A DNA stretch of 64,000 nt, taken from positions 930,001-994,000 of the forward strand of contig JAHQRK010000026.1 in the NCBI GenBank assembly GCA_019828595.1, read 5' to 3'. The position numbers and the translations under genes were made by a program. Source of the stretch: Aphanomyces cochlioides (taxonomy: Eukaryota; Oomycota; Saprolegniomycetes; Saprolegniales; Verrucalvaceae). The notes under the pieces are model-generated. The model worked only from the letters and a program-made list of their open reading frames with translations, was not told where the DNA came from and did no database searches. Below, one piece after another: positions 1 to 10,304 of this stretch. Within the stretch, counting starts at the first letter, position 1, and each line of letters opens with the position of its first letter.

Positions 1-1
1 A

Positions 2-478
2 TCTACGGCTTGCTTCCCCAGGTCTTCTCAAAACCAAGGATTACATGGCGTTTACGAATTCCCTCCGGCAACTAGAAGCTGGTATGTTCACCGAGACGAC
101 GAATGGCGTATTGACGTAACATTTGTAGGATTATACGACGTGGAACACCTCCTCGAAATGGCTGCAAAAGAATTCCATAGCCTCCACGTCGCTGTCCACC
201 AACTACGAGAGACTCAAACTCATATCGAGAATGCCAAGATTGAAAATGAAAATCCAATTCAGGAATCTTGACCTAATTATTCCTCCTTCCACAAAGAAAC
301 AAATGAAGCCGCGAATCTCCACTTGAGCCCTTTAATTTATATGAAGGAACTTTTGAGGCCAGGGAGAAATTGCCAATTGAGGTGTTCATGGGAGTTCCCT
401 TCGTTGACACCACGGTGGATTGAAGAGCTGGAACAATATAGCAAAAAAGAGAAGCAACTTCTGTCAACCAGGAACTGA
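2..478 (+). pseudogene. 3' part of an unrecognised protein gene entering from the left edge, one in-frame stop
   Basis: A single frame (first full codon at base 2) is open to TGA at 269-271. It then continues open to a second TGA at 476-478. The translation is protein-like before the stop (RSWYVHRDDEWRIDV, then a helix-like stretch rich in H, E and Q) and after it (TPRWIEELEQYSKKEKQ). Either one nonsense mutation interrupts the gene, or the first TGA is the true end and the rest is chance. No GT-AG intron that would remove the stop is obvious. The 5' part lies outside the window. I do not recognise the family. Confidence 0.35.
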
Positions 479-1010
479 ATTTGCCCCAGAATACTTTGAA
501 GACATCACGAGTAAATCAAGTCTAGCCTGTTCGATCCTTTGACAAAATCCCCAAACCCCCCACGACAAGCACACCAAGCATCCAAGCCCTGTGTGGCCAA
601 GCGAGAACCTTATCTTCTTGGGCCTTCCTCAAAGTTAGTCATGTTAAAACGAGGGGGTCTCTTGGGGGGAATCAAGTAAAAAGCTGTGGTGGAATTAATT
701 GGAACCTGGAAATACCTCATCAAGGTCATTCATCTCTGTAGTCGTCTCGTTTGTTACATCTTTTTCCCATTACGACCTGCAGGAATTTTGACTCTGGAGA
801 ATCTCTGGGTGCAATATTTATATGGACTTTCTCAATTCCATGTCAATGTCAACGTTATCTCGAAAAAGACTCGAAAAATCAGTCAAAATACTTCAATTTG
901 ATTGGCTATATCTCTAAAAATACAAGAAAAATCTTGAGATTTGTCGTCTACTCAACAAAGGACATTACAATCGTTGCAGGTTTATATCGCCGTGTCAGTT
1001 TGATTGGCAA
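479..1010. other. Intergenic, no gene seen
   Basis: AT-rich spacer. Short open frames overlap here on both strands without protein-like composition. It should contain the promoter of the CH-domain gene that starts at 1011. Confidence 0.5.
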
Positions 1011-2213
1011 ATGGCCCAAACGCCCACTTTCCAGCGCACGAGGATGGGGATCGACCGCCGTCCGAGCAACATTCAAAGCGGCGACGAGTTTTGGATCGAC
1101 GTCCAGAAGAAGGCATTCACGCGCGTACGTTTTTTATTCACAACTCTCAATTGTTTATCCCAAGCTGCCGTAAATCTAGTGGGCCAATTCACATCTCAAG
1201 GAACTCCCGATCACCGACTTGTACCACGATTTGAGCGATGGATTGCGTCTCATTGCACTGCTCGACGAGCTCTCGGAGCACCGATTTACTGCAGTAAGGC
1301 TGCAGCTTTTGACCACGTTGTTCCTCAAGATTTGGTAGAAATACAACAAAGAACCGCGATACCGTATTCACAAATTGGAAAATCTCAACTTGGTCTTTGG
1401 GTTCCTCGCCAAGGAGCATGTCCTCGTCACGAATATTGGCTCGAGTGATATCCTCGACGGCAATAGCAAGCTTATCCTCGGGTATAAACGAGGTTAACAT
1501 TAATCTGGCTCAAATTTTATCCTAGATTAATGTGGACGATTATTAAGCGCTATCAAGTCGCCGACATTGCCGTCGACGGTGTTTCCGGCAAAGACGGTCT
1601 TCTGCTCTGGTGTAATCAAATCCTGGAGCCGTACGAGCTCCACGTGAGTAATTTCACCACACATTGGAGTAATGGGTTGGCGTTCTGTTACTTGATTCAT
1701 GCCCACGACGCCACGCTCGTGAATTTACAAGATTTATCCCCCGACCATGGCCCGGACAACCTCGCACTTGCCTTCTCGTTGCTGGAAACGCACTTGGCTA
1801 TTCCATCTCTCTTGAGTCCTGAAGATCTCCAAGGCAAAGTCGACGAGAAATCCGTCTTGACGTACGTCTCGATGGTCTTTCAAGCGATTACAAAGCCCGA
1901 GAAAAAATCCACCGAATTTCCAGCCGCCGAACCAGTCGAAGCGACGGCGGACGAAGAAACTACGGCAATAGAAGATGCGATTCAGCTAGCGCCAATCCAA
2001 GAAGAAAGTTCACTCTGGACATCGATTGAAACGTATGAAAAGGGCACAGAGGAAACATCGCCGCCATTGATTCAATCGCTGGTCTCGACGCCAGCAGCAA
2101 CTACGTCTCCATCGCCGACGAAAGAGACCCCCGTGTCATTTGCAGCGCTCTCGCCCGTGCTGACGCTTCTATATCCTGTCCGTGCCTTTAAACTAGCTGG
2201 AAAAACGAAATAG
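1011..2213 (+). CDS. Tandem calponin-homology (CH) domain actin-binding protein, four exons
   Basis: Exons 1011-1124, 1180-1293, 1339-1481 and 1526-2213 join through introns of 55, 45 and 44 bp with GTACGT, GTAAGG and GTATAA donors and TAG acceptors. The spliced product is 352 residues. CH1 (about residues 27-135) shows FTRWANSHL, then DLYHDLSDGLRLIALLDELS, then KLENLNLVFGFL, then GLMWTIIKRYQ. CH2 (about 143-245) shows DGLLLWCNQ, then NFTTHWSNGLAFCYLIHAHD, then LLSPEDLQGKVDEKSVLTYVS. This order is that of the actin-binding module of alpha-actinin and related proteins, so a role in cytoskeleton cross-linking is inferred. The tail is acidic and Ser/Thr/Pro-rich. No spectrin repeats or EF-hands follow, so it is short for an alpha-actinin. 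The frame stays open after the TAG at 2211 to TAA at 2364-2366 with a protein-like segment; a 36-bp GTCCGT..TAG intron ending at 2213 would extend the protein. Confidence 0.85.
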
Positions 2214-2860
2214 AACCAAACTATTCTGTTGTGTCACTCGATCCGTGCACAGATTGAACGCAACGTGGATGGAATTATGAATTCTCAACACATTCCAGAG
2301 CTTGCAAAGACCTCGATTGCCTTCATCGACAGAGATGAAAAGCCGCAGAGGGCACTGAAAATGTAAATTAGCGCCGTCGCCAAGTCTATGGCGGTTGTCT
2401 TTGAAGTTGAGACGATAGAAAGTTGTAAATTGAATGCGTCAAGCCCTGTAGACTGTGGACTGCGATTCGAAGAGTATAAGTCTGCGTGCCAGAGTACATA
2501 CGCTTTCTAGCTCTCTATTCAACGCATTACAGCATTGCAGTTCTCTCCCCCCAAGCTCATTTTCAGGACGGCCAAGTTCAAACACTGCGTTTTGGAAAAC
2601 TCGAACGTATTCCTTGGTCTATTCCACGTTGAACATGCTGTGGAACCATGTTGAGATGACGAGAACTTGCTCTTTCAAGCTTTGTAGCCTTGATCCCCTT
2701 ATTTCCCCGCTAAGCCCCCTACTCCCCCTTTATTCCCCCACCAGATATCCAGGAGACAAGTCGTCATGGAGCCATTTTAGCTCTAAATTCACGCTAGGAG
2801 CTTTATTGTTGTATTAAGTTTATGTAGAGCACGAACCATCGAAAGTAGAAGTTTGCTGTC
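2214..2860. other. 3' flank of CH gene and spacer
   Basis: Bases 2214-2366 hold the in-frame continuation described for the CH gene. The remainder is a spacer with C-rich runs near 2695-2745. A 120-codon open frame at 2455-2817 has unconvincing composition. Nothing else is supported. Confidence 0.4.
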
Positions 2861-3802
2861 TTAGACGGACGCGACGTAGTTGGATTCGTTGGCCGTGATG
2901 GGATATTGAAACAAATCCCAGATTGCCAGGATGCGCGCTGGTCGAAAGGGCGCGGCGGGGCTGCCGTCCGACGCAGTTTCCAAGCGGGGAACGCCGTCCG
3001 CCTCGTTGGCCGTGAAGTAATTCTGAAAAGCCAACGTCAATCCAAGCGTCTCGCCCATGCAAATCGTCGAGTAAATGTACATTTGCTTGAAATCCCAGTC
3101 GCCGACGATCGCATTGGCAATGGACCACTGCAGCGTCGACACGAGCAAAAGCGCTTTGATCGTGATGAATTTGGGCGTGAGGTGGAACGACGCTGGAATA
3201 TGATGATGGAGAGCTCTGTACGTTTGGAGCACGCCAACGATGGCCGTGATCGTCAAAATGAGCGACACGGCAGAGATTGCGCCGTGGACAATGCGGTATT
3301 TGTAGTCGTCCGGGTGGGATTCTTCATGATGGACTGCCCAGCCGTCCACTGCGCCAAGAATTGGCTTGACCACCAAGAATAGGATGACTCTGCGGCGGTA
3401 GTTATCGAGCTTTTTCTTGCTGGGCGATGCGAGCCAAGCATCAGGTGCAGCGCCTGTAGCTCCAGCGCCTTGAGGATCCATGAGGCGGACGGTAGCTTCG
3501 GTGCCGCCGACGAGATAAAGCATGAGGTTGAAAAAGCTGAAAATCGCCACGCCTTCGAGAACTGGGAAGATAAACTGCTCGATCGGCTCGTACACGCTCA
3601 TATCCTCAGTGCAGAGCACACGGATGTAGAAAAGCACAATGTACAAGGCAAAGACGCCGTCAAAGCGGAGAAACGTCGTCTGGACTGGCCGCGAATGGCT
3701 CTGGGGGTTGCGGAAATGGCGGCGGAAGCACAGGAGCGCAATGTACAGCGCCAGTACGAGCAGAACGCTGTTGGCGACGATGTACGCGTTGCGCATCTCC
3801 AT
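2861..3802 (-). CDS. Multipass membrane protein of the OST-alpha/TMEM184 type
   Basis: An uninterrupted 313-codon frame starts at an ATG and shows seven hydrophobic segments at about residues 8-27, 49-66, 82-100, 138-152, 175-197, 214-232 and 240-258. Short basic or acidic loops separate them (for example SPSKKKLDNYRRR before segment 4). The stretch FITIKALLLVSTLQW resembles the conserved lysine-containing helix of the organic solute transporter alpha / TMEM184 (transmembrane protein 184) family, and the length fits that family. It would lie in the plasma membrane or an endomembrane; the substrate is unknown. No introns are needed. The assignment rests on topology and one motif, so another seven-helix family is possible. 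Confidence 0.65.
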   Translation of the reverse strand: MEMRNAYIVANSVLLVLALYIALLCFRRHFRNPQSHSRPVQTTFLRFDGVFALYIVLFYIRVLCTEDMSVYEPIEQFIFPVLEGVAIFSFFNLMLYLVGGTEATVRLMDPQGAGATGAAPDAWLASPSKKKLDNYRRRVILFLVVKPILGAVDGWAVHHEESHPDDYKYRIVHGAISAVSLILTITAIVGVLQTYRALHHHIPASFHLTPKFITIKALLLVSTLQWSIANAIVGDWDFKQMYIYSTICMGETLGLTLAFQNYFTANEADGVPRLETASDGSPAAPFRPARILAIWDLFQYPITANESNYVASV

Positions 3803-4106
3803 GATTGTTCGTTACTGATCGATTCTAAGCCTTGGAAACGGAAGAACAACGACTCGACAGGTTGGAGTCCACGAGGTGGAGGCTCCTGAGCGTGCCACGT
3901 CATTTTAAATTGCAAATATAGGGTGAGTATACAAACTTCTAGATATTTTTAATATGGAGACTGTATGGGACAACAGGTCCGTCGTGGTTTGTCGCAATGG
4001 AGATACATACAAAGACCCAATATCGACTGGACTTTGAGTCTGTCCAGAGGGAGAGAGATTTGCAAGCGACGCGACGGAAGGAAATCGAGGGTTTCCATTT
4101 TTCGAA

Positions 4107-4455
4107 TTAGGGGTGTAGGGTTACCGAGGGGTGCAGGGGTTATGCGATTAAGTTTGCGATCGTTTGTGCGGGGCTCGAGCTGGAGGAAGAGGCACTTTGG
4201 GGGAGACTTGACTTTCTGAAGAAGCTGAGTATGAACCATCTAGTCGAAGTGGGGATTGCAGAGGGATCTCGAAGAGGGTTTTAGTTGTTGCATTAATCCA
4301 AGAGGGTTTAGGAGTAGGGGTGTAGGGGTTTGGGCGTGCAGGGGTTTTCTCACGGGATAGACAAGATGCGTTACAATACAGACTGCCTAGTCTAATGGAA
4401 TGTCTCTTCAATATGAGGGGTTGAAGGGGTTAGGGGTGCAGGGGTTTTCAACCTT
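4107..4455 (+). repeat. Cluster of G-rich GGGGTGTAGGGGTT-type motifs
   Basis: Three G-run clusters occur at about 4107-4140, 4310-4348 and 4417-4450, each built from AGGGGTGTAGGG or GGGGTGCAGGGGTT words. The complementary words recur near 51683-51745. They could form G-quadruplexes or be degenerate telomere-like words. The gap 3803-4453 around them holds no supported gene. The last cluster abuts the stop codon of the PHO88-like gene. Confidence 0.5.
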
Positions 4456-5307
4456 ACACGCGTTTCTTCTTGTCTTTCTTCTCCTTCTTGCTCTTCTTAG
4501 GGCCATTGCCGCTTTCACCCGACAAGGCATTCACGAACGTATCATTCCATTGCTCGAATTTCTTGCCAATGGAGGACATTGGATCCGACCATGGACGTTG
4601 AAGTTTGCCCCAAGCACGTTCGCCACGCAACAAGACACGGACCTAGCCAGCAACAATCAGTTAACGCGAATGGAAACAGGATATAAAGTACCAGAGGCGT
4701 TTGATAAAGCGTATAAGGACCGTTGTAGATACCAACCACCAATGGAGGCGTGAAACCTACAGCACAAAGCACATATCAGTCACAAACGGCTCGTACAGAC
4801 GAACAGTACCCCAGTTGAGATGGATAAACGTCGTGAGACAAATGCCCAATGCAGCCTGTTCGAGATGCCGTAAATATCAAAGATAATTGGACCTATGCTA
4901 ACCTTTTGCATTTCTGTCAAGGCAGCACGCTTGTCGTGTTCGCCCACAGTAATTTTCTCGACTTTGTCGCCTTCAATGCCAAATCCCAAGTCTTCCTTGA
5001 CAGTAACCATGGCGGGATCTTTGCTGTTCTACAGTGCATGACCTCATTTCCATAAACTCATAGAGAGATTCATACGCTTGATTGGTAGTACAAGTAAGCA
5101 AGCACGCCGGTGCAAGCCAATTGCGAAATCATGTAGAGAATACGAATCACCCAGACGTGCACTACGTCAAAACGATGAGGAATTTCGCCGCGGGACGCAA
5201 GTACCTGAGTTTTCAGAGTCAAGGAGCTGTCGGGAAAGCACCACTGCAGCCAGAGATATGAACACTGGCGGCACACTCTTGATCGTCTCCCATGTCGGCA
5301 GCTTCAT
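4454..5307 (-). CDS. PHO88/SND3-family ER membrane protein, six exons
   Basis: Minus-strand exons 5307-5205, 5161-5076, 5028-4903, 4855-4810, 4756-4692 and 4642-4454 join through introns of 43, 47, 47, 53 and 49 bp, all GT-AG, into 204 codons. Visible family marks are an N-terminal hydrophobic segment, WVIRILYMISQLACTGVLAY (about residues 38-57), a middle acidic stretch with KITVGEHDK, then FIHLNWGFTPPLV and the near-C-terminal LQRPW, followed by a Lys-rich tail. Yeast Pho88/Snd3 has the same order (membrane anchor, then a loop, then LH...PL, then LKRPF) and about the same length. Snd3 acts in SRP-independent targeting of proteins to the ER and Pho88 was first linked to phosphate transport; the role here is by homology. 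The start was chosen as the first ATG giving a hydrophobic N-terminus. Confidence 0.85.
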
Positions 5308-6060
5308 GGTCTTTGGTTTCCACAAGTTTGACGCTGAATGGAAAAATTCAAATTATCCGGATTCCTTTAGAATTTATATTTCTACCTGGCAATGTGTATT
5401 AGTTTATAGAGTACATTTACTGACACTAACATGGCATCCCGTGGCCTCAAATGCAGTCTTTCCCTTGGATAACACACCTTTTAAGGAGCTAGCTAGTTCG
5501 GATGAGCAAAGTGTAGCCGACTGAATACTTGGCGCTTGCTTCCATCTTTTCCAGCGCTTGCAAAATTTAGAGTTAAGAGACGCCTAAAACCCCCCCAGTT
5601 CACCATCATCCCCCAAACTTAGGGAGGGAACACCCTGCCCTATAAATCTAAGCAGTCAACTCATTGAAGGAGGATCGCATAGCAACTACAGGGGGGGATG
5701 AAACAATTGGACTGCTTTGAAATGGTGAAGTTCCAGCCAATAGAATACTCCAAGGAGTTGAAATGAACAATTATTTGTAGAGGAAAGCGAATAAAGTGAA
5801 AACCGCTGTTACTATCGTGTCGATATCAGAGAGGGGTATACAAAGATGGAAATCAATATAAAGAGCTACGCCTCGCGCCGCCAGACAACATAAATGCTGT
5901 TGACACTACAACCGCCTTGGACTATTGCATTCCCTGTTTAATACTATGCCTGTAAGAACGGATATTATAATTTATAAATTATCAGGGTTGGTATAAGAAT
6001 ATTAGTTTATAAAGGTTTGTCAATAAGAAATCCAAGAGCGACAGAGTCAAAGAAGCTGCC
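5308..6060. other. Intergenic, no gene seen
   Basis: AT-rich spacer with a C-run near 5580-5620 and several short A/T repeats. It separates two genes transcribed away from each other, so it should hold both promoters. I see no further feature. Confidence 0.5.
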
Positions 6061-6411
6061 ATGGTCGCACCACCTTCCTTCGCTAAGCAAGTGATTATTC
6101 ACAATGAAACCGCGCATACGATTCACGTGACAGGCGTCTTTGGAAGCGACGCTCAAGTGGCCGAAGGGAACGCGCTGATCCATGACTCGGTGGCAGTGGC
6201 TCCTCACGCGACGGTCACGCTCGGAGAGCACGAATACAACATGGGCACGTGGACTGCTGTCGCGCCCGTGTATGCCGTACACGCTGACCACCCTGTTTCC
6301 AACAGCCAAGCTCAATTCAAGCCCCAAGTGAGCGGAATTGTCGCTGCCGTGCATGTTGTGCTCCAAGACGATGGCGGACGTCTTGTGCTTGGTCAATCCC
6401 ACACAGAGTAA
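6061..6411 (+). CDS. Small protein of unknown family
   Basis: A 116-codon ATG frame has strong coding character: third positions are C/G-rich and the composition is balanced. The protein has no signal peptide or membrane segment. It alternates short beta-like stretches (QVIIHNETAHTIHVTGVF, ATVTLGEHEYN, VAAVHVVLQDDGGRLVLGQS), has no cysteine and is His/Val-rich, suggesting a small cytosolic beta-sandwich. It lies alone between two spacers. I do not recognise the family. Confidence 0.7.
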   Translation: MVAPPSFAKQVIIHNETAHTIHVTGVFGSDAQVAEGNALIHDSVAVAPHATVTLGEHEYNMGTWTAVAPVYAVHADHPVSNSQAQFKPQVSGIVAAVHVVLQDDGGRLVLGQSHTE

Positions 6412-6744
6412 CCAACGACGGAGTGTGCGGGACGACGTAACTGAATAAACCATGTTGAATGGAATTGTACTGTTCTGCCTTGAATGGTTCAAATACACTG
6501 TCGAATGGACTCATTGATGCGCTGAAGTCGAGGGGTTCGCAATGGAAGGATACATCGATTCACTCTGTAGATTTCCAAACCGAGCATGTTGTGGTCTCTC
6601 GTCATGACGTTTGTGCCGAGCTGAGCTCTGTCATTGTTTAAGAGGAAGCGACATTTGGAAAGTGTGAATTACAGTCGTCTGCGCGACCTGGAGGACATCC
6701 CTTGTCGAAGCAAGTCGTTCGAGTACGACGCCACTTTCCCAAAC

Positions 6745-7320
6745 TCACGTAAGAAGTCTCAGTGCCCTCGACGCAGCCGAACGAGCTACGGTTGGCACTG
6801 ATGGTACTACTTGAGTTGGTGTTGGCTTGGTCTTAGCGTCCCAGTTGGCGTTAGCTTTGGCGTTGCATCCGAAGTCCGTGCCGGTGTTGGCGATGGAGTT
6901 GACTTTGGCGGTGCAACCGACGTTGTCACTCGAGCTGGTTGCAGACGTCGATGCTGTTTTGGAGTAGTAGTAAACGGTGATGTTGCTGGTTAAGGAGTCA
7001 GAGTTGGCGTTGGTGGTGATGGCGCGGCTAGTTGAAGTTAATGTTGAAAAGGGCCCGAGCGTGAAAGCTGTCGAAGCTGGCGATAGAACAGAAATAGGCG
7101 TCGATCCAGTTATTGCCTCAGGAGTTGATAAAAGGAGGAAGAACGGCGTCGGTTCTTGCTCAGTGATAGGAGTTGATGGAGATGCATAGTTTGGCTCAAG
7201 CGTCGCCGTGGAAGTAGTCTTTGCCAGGATTGCACCAATGACCTGGAACTGCACCATATCCATCGCTGGAGCCCAAACGTTCAACTGCTGACGCTGTCGC
7301 TACTGGTATCTGCCAACTAC
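6745..7320 (-). pseudogene. Decayed copy of the WCNTGK cysteine module plus Thr/Pro linker (PAN family relic)
   Basis: On the minus strand, about 7310-7200 reads GSSDGYGA, then HWCNPGKDYF, in line with SSNGYGA and [10 protein letters not shown] of the neighbouring locus at 8.5-10 kb. Downstream comes a degenerate Ser/Thr/Pro-rich stretch that is still largely open (6745-7200) but no longer regular. No start, signal peptide or PAN domain is visible. This is one of the oldest relics of the family in the window. Confidence 0.6.
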
Positions 7321-8509
7321 CGGGATCGGAGGCAGAGCTTGGTGTAGTCTTGAATAATATAGACAACAAATATCACTGATGAAACATCTTCTTTCCTGTC
7401 AGCTAATACGTCCAGGAAGCGACGCCAACAGGTTAGATCTACTGTCACCATGACTCAAACTGACGTAGTCCAGCTGTTGAAAGAGCGAGATACCACGTCG
7501 ACAGTCTGAAAGTCAACGAATATGGCTAAGTCGATTCACCAAGAAGGTTTGCTTTTGCTTGAAACGCGCGGATCAAACCGCAGTCGTGGGGATTCGAATA
7601 CAGTGTAGGTTGAATGCATACTGATCTCAATCATATTTGCATCACCCACCTGGGTCAATCTGAACTCGACTCAATCGACAGAAAGTGTTCCTCCGAAGGT
7701 ACCATTAGTCGATGCGATTGCGTCGTGATCTACTTTTGCCTGCTGCTATTGACACACTCTTCTCCAGCTATCTTGGTTCCTCATTCACATGATGGCTCTT
7801 CCGTCTTGGGCAACCGTCAATCCAAAAGTTTATTATGCAACGAATGTAGCTGCCAGGGCAGTGCACGTTATTACTAGTGCGGATTCATATCTTCGTGGGC
7901 AGTGATACACTAATAATTAGCGGTTTACCAGAGAAATTTCTTCTACAATGAGGGATAGGTCTATCTGTCAAATTGCCAAGTTTCTTCCCATAGGCGTACT
8001 GTTGTCTTAATAACTCCTATTAGTTTACTTGTAGCTAATTGGAGTTATTCCAAGCGCCAAACTCATAACTCGCTGATGTTGCCGCGACAGAAGTCATTCT
8101 GACGACAAAACATGGATTGAAGCTTGCGATATGAACTCGACCGATATGAGTTCGCAACGGTGGCAGAGGTGTTTGAGAATTACTTTGGTTGGAAATGGAA
8201 TTGATGGACTTGTCGAGGCAACAAGCACGTTTCATGTCGTGATTTTGGCTGACTTTTATTCTTTCTCCTCTGCATTGATCATTGAACTGACATGTTTGGT
8301 GGATGGAGACACTTTTTGGAAACTTCTAGCTGAGGTCACCGACACACTCGTAGACTCGGCATTCCCGAGGATCACATAGTATGCACTGTTGTTTGAATAT
8401 ATGCATATTATGCATATATGCAATTACGACACTAGGATGCAGACAAAGGGTTTTGGGATGGAGTTTATGGTGGGCGAATTACGACATTGCTCTTCAAATT
8501 TATTTGAGA
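7321..8509. other. Intergenic, no gene seen
   Basis: Spacer between two family relics. Short frames at 7614-7877 and 8131-8379 lack recognisable motifs. Possibly eroded family sequence, but I cannot show it. Confidence 0.4.
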
Positions 8510-9013
8510 TTGGGAGATGGTGACGCTACTGTTGTGTGCTGGCGTTGCAACTGGTGTGGCTTTAGGTGTAGCTGCTGGTGTTGGAACTAGAGTGGCTCGA
8601 GGAGTAGCTGCAGGTGTTGGAAGAGGTGTGGCTCTAGGAGTAGCCGTTGGTGTAGGAACTGGTGTTGGAGCGGGTGTTGCTCTAGGAGTGACAGCTGGCG
8701 TAGAAACTGGTGTTGGAGCAGGTGTGGCTCGAGGAGTTGTAGCTGGCGTTGCAACTGGTGTTGGTACTGGAGTGGCTCTTGGAGTAGCTGCTGGTGTTGG
8801 AACACTGGTGTGGCTCGAGGAGTGGCAGTTGGAGTTTGCACTGGAGTTGGAGCTGGTGTTGGTGCTGGGGTAGGAGCAGGAGTAGCTGTAGGAGTGGCAG
8901 CTGGCGTTGGAGCTGGTGTTGGTGCTGGGGTGGATGCAGGAGTTGCTTGTGGAGTCGGGGATGGTGTTGATTCAGGGGTTGGTTCAGGTGTCGGTGATGG
9001 AGTTGATGGAGGA

Positions 9014-9396
9014 GTTGGTTCAGGTGTCGGTGATGGCGTTGATGCAGGAGTTGGTTCAGGGGTTGGTGATGGAGTTGACTCGGGAGTTGCATGCGGGGTC
9101 GGGGATGGTGTTGATTCAGGGGTGGGTTCAGGTGTCGGGGATGGCGTTGACTCGGGAGTTGCTTGAGGAGTCGGGGATGGCGTTGATTCAGGGGTTGGTT
9201 CAGGTGTCGGTGATGGCGTTGATGCAGGAGTTGGTTCAGGGGTTGGTGATGGAGTTGACTCGGGAGTTGCATGCGGGGTCGGGGATGGTGTTGATTCAGG
9301 GGTGGGTTCAGGTGTCGGGGATGGCGTTGACTCGGGAGTTGCTTGAGGAGTCGGGGATGGCGTTGATTCAGGGGTTGGTTCAGGTGTCGGTGATGG
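9014..9396 (-). repeat. Direct tandem duplication, 180-bp period, in the Thr-Pro linker
   Basis: Bases from 9013 to about 9215 recur with an exact 180-bp offset up to about 9396, as ten 18-bp hexapeptide units per copy. The copies look identical by eye, so the duplication is recent. It keeps the reading frame (60 codons). Confidence 0.8.
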
Positions 9397-9485
9397 AGTT
9401 GATGCAGAAGTTGGTTCAGGTGTCGGGGATGGGGTGGATGCAGGAGTTGCTTGAGGAGTCGGGGATGGTGTTGATTCAGGGGTAC

Positions 9486-9808
9486 GTGTGCGGCGACAGA
9501 TTGGTCCAATGCAGCGGTTGCCGTATCTTGTGGCTGTGATATGTTGGAACAGACTGGGGGCTCCAGCAACGGCTATGGTGCGGGTGCAACTCACTGGTGC
9601 AATGCAGGTAAAGAGCACTTTGGTGTTGAACCTCCCAAGCCAAACTGTATTTCACCAACACCATCCCCCACTCCTCAAGCAAGACCGGAACCAACCCCTG
9701 AATCAACGCCATCCCCGACACCTGAACCAACTCCCGAGTCAACGTCATCCCCGACACCTGAACCAACTCCTGCATCAACTCCATCACCGACACCTGAACC
9801 AAGCCATG
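9486..9808 (+). other. Inverted segment inside the PAN-family locus
   Basis: About 323 bp carry the second half of the module and linker start on the plus strand, while both flanks carry the rest of the same gene on the minus strand. Breakpoints are near TACGTG (9481-9487) and CATGTC (9808-9813), inside or next to the Thr-Pro repeat. Exact ends are uncertain by a few bases. Confidence 0.7.
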
Positions 9809-9975
9809 TCGGTGAGTATTGTTTCCGAAACTGAGGCCACATCACCGTTGGAGTCAATGACAACTGCATAGAGCTCGAGCCTTGCGCAAGTGGCAAGCAC
9901 ACCGCTGTCGTCGTCGCCGTTGGTTTTTGCGCTACTGTTGAGTCGTTGGTCGTATCGATCTATTGATCTGGACAA

Positions 9976-10304
9976 AAGTTATCATGCACCAAATGAAGAC
10001 CATTTTCATTGATTAAATGAAGATGCCAGTGCATACCCCAGGTACCATCGTGTTGTCAACAAATATTCTGGCACATCATTTTCTGGGCAAAACTCGAAGC
10101 GACGAATATCCACGGAGATACGTGCACAATGAGCGGCGGCATGGATTTGGACACGCGCTATCTGGGGTAGGGTTAAAAATATAATTGTCGTTTTCCGTTT
10201 TTTAATCTTTTATATTTCGTGTGCATTCTTTTATTTTATTATTATTACGATTTGTTTGTTTCCAATTAAATCACTTGCAAATTGTATGAATGGGAACTAA
10301 TATT
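9976..10304. other. AT-rich spacer
   Basis: Very AT-rich, especially 10170-10270. It flanks the 3' end of the transposase remnant; I found no convincing terminal inverted repeat in it. Confidence 0.4.

Larger units (their letters stand above)
8510..9975 (-). pseudogene. PAN-family gene broken by an internal inversion; Thr-Pro repeat linker
   Basis: The minus strand carries the first half of the cysteine module at about 9910-9810 ([15 protein letters not shown]) and a long Thr-Pro linker from 9485 down to about 8510 (units such as [12 protein letters not shown]). The second half of the module ([30 protein letters not shown]) with a short Thr-Pro stretch lies between them on the plus strand, at 9489-9810. 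Re-reading the 9486-9808 segment in the opposite direction restores the usual order. A one-base frameshift also separates PTATTTAVCL from the IDSNGD part. No initiator ATG with a signal peptide and no PAN domain is seen. The antisense of the linker is open and reads as Gly-Val repeats; that is a shadow. Confidence 0.7.

Noticed and set aside
2455..2817. 120-codon plus-strand protein
   Set aside because: Composition is Ser/Leu-rich and random, with no codon bias, motif or context.
4107..4455. Telomere or subtelomere
   Set aside because: The G-rich words are irregular, short and surrounded by ordinary genes; no true tandem array of a telomere unit.
8517..9166. Long plus-strand Gly-Val repeat frames, elastin-like
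   Set aside because: They are the exact antisense of the Thr-Pro linker, have no signal peptide or flanking domain and follow from its codon pattern.
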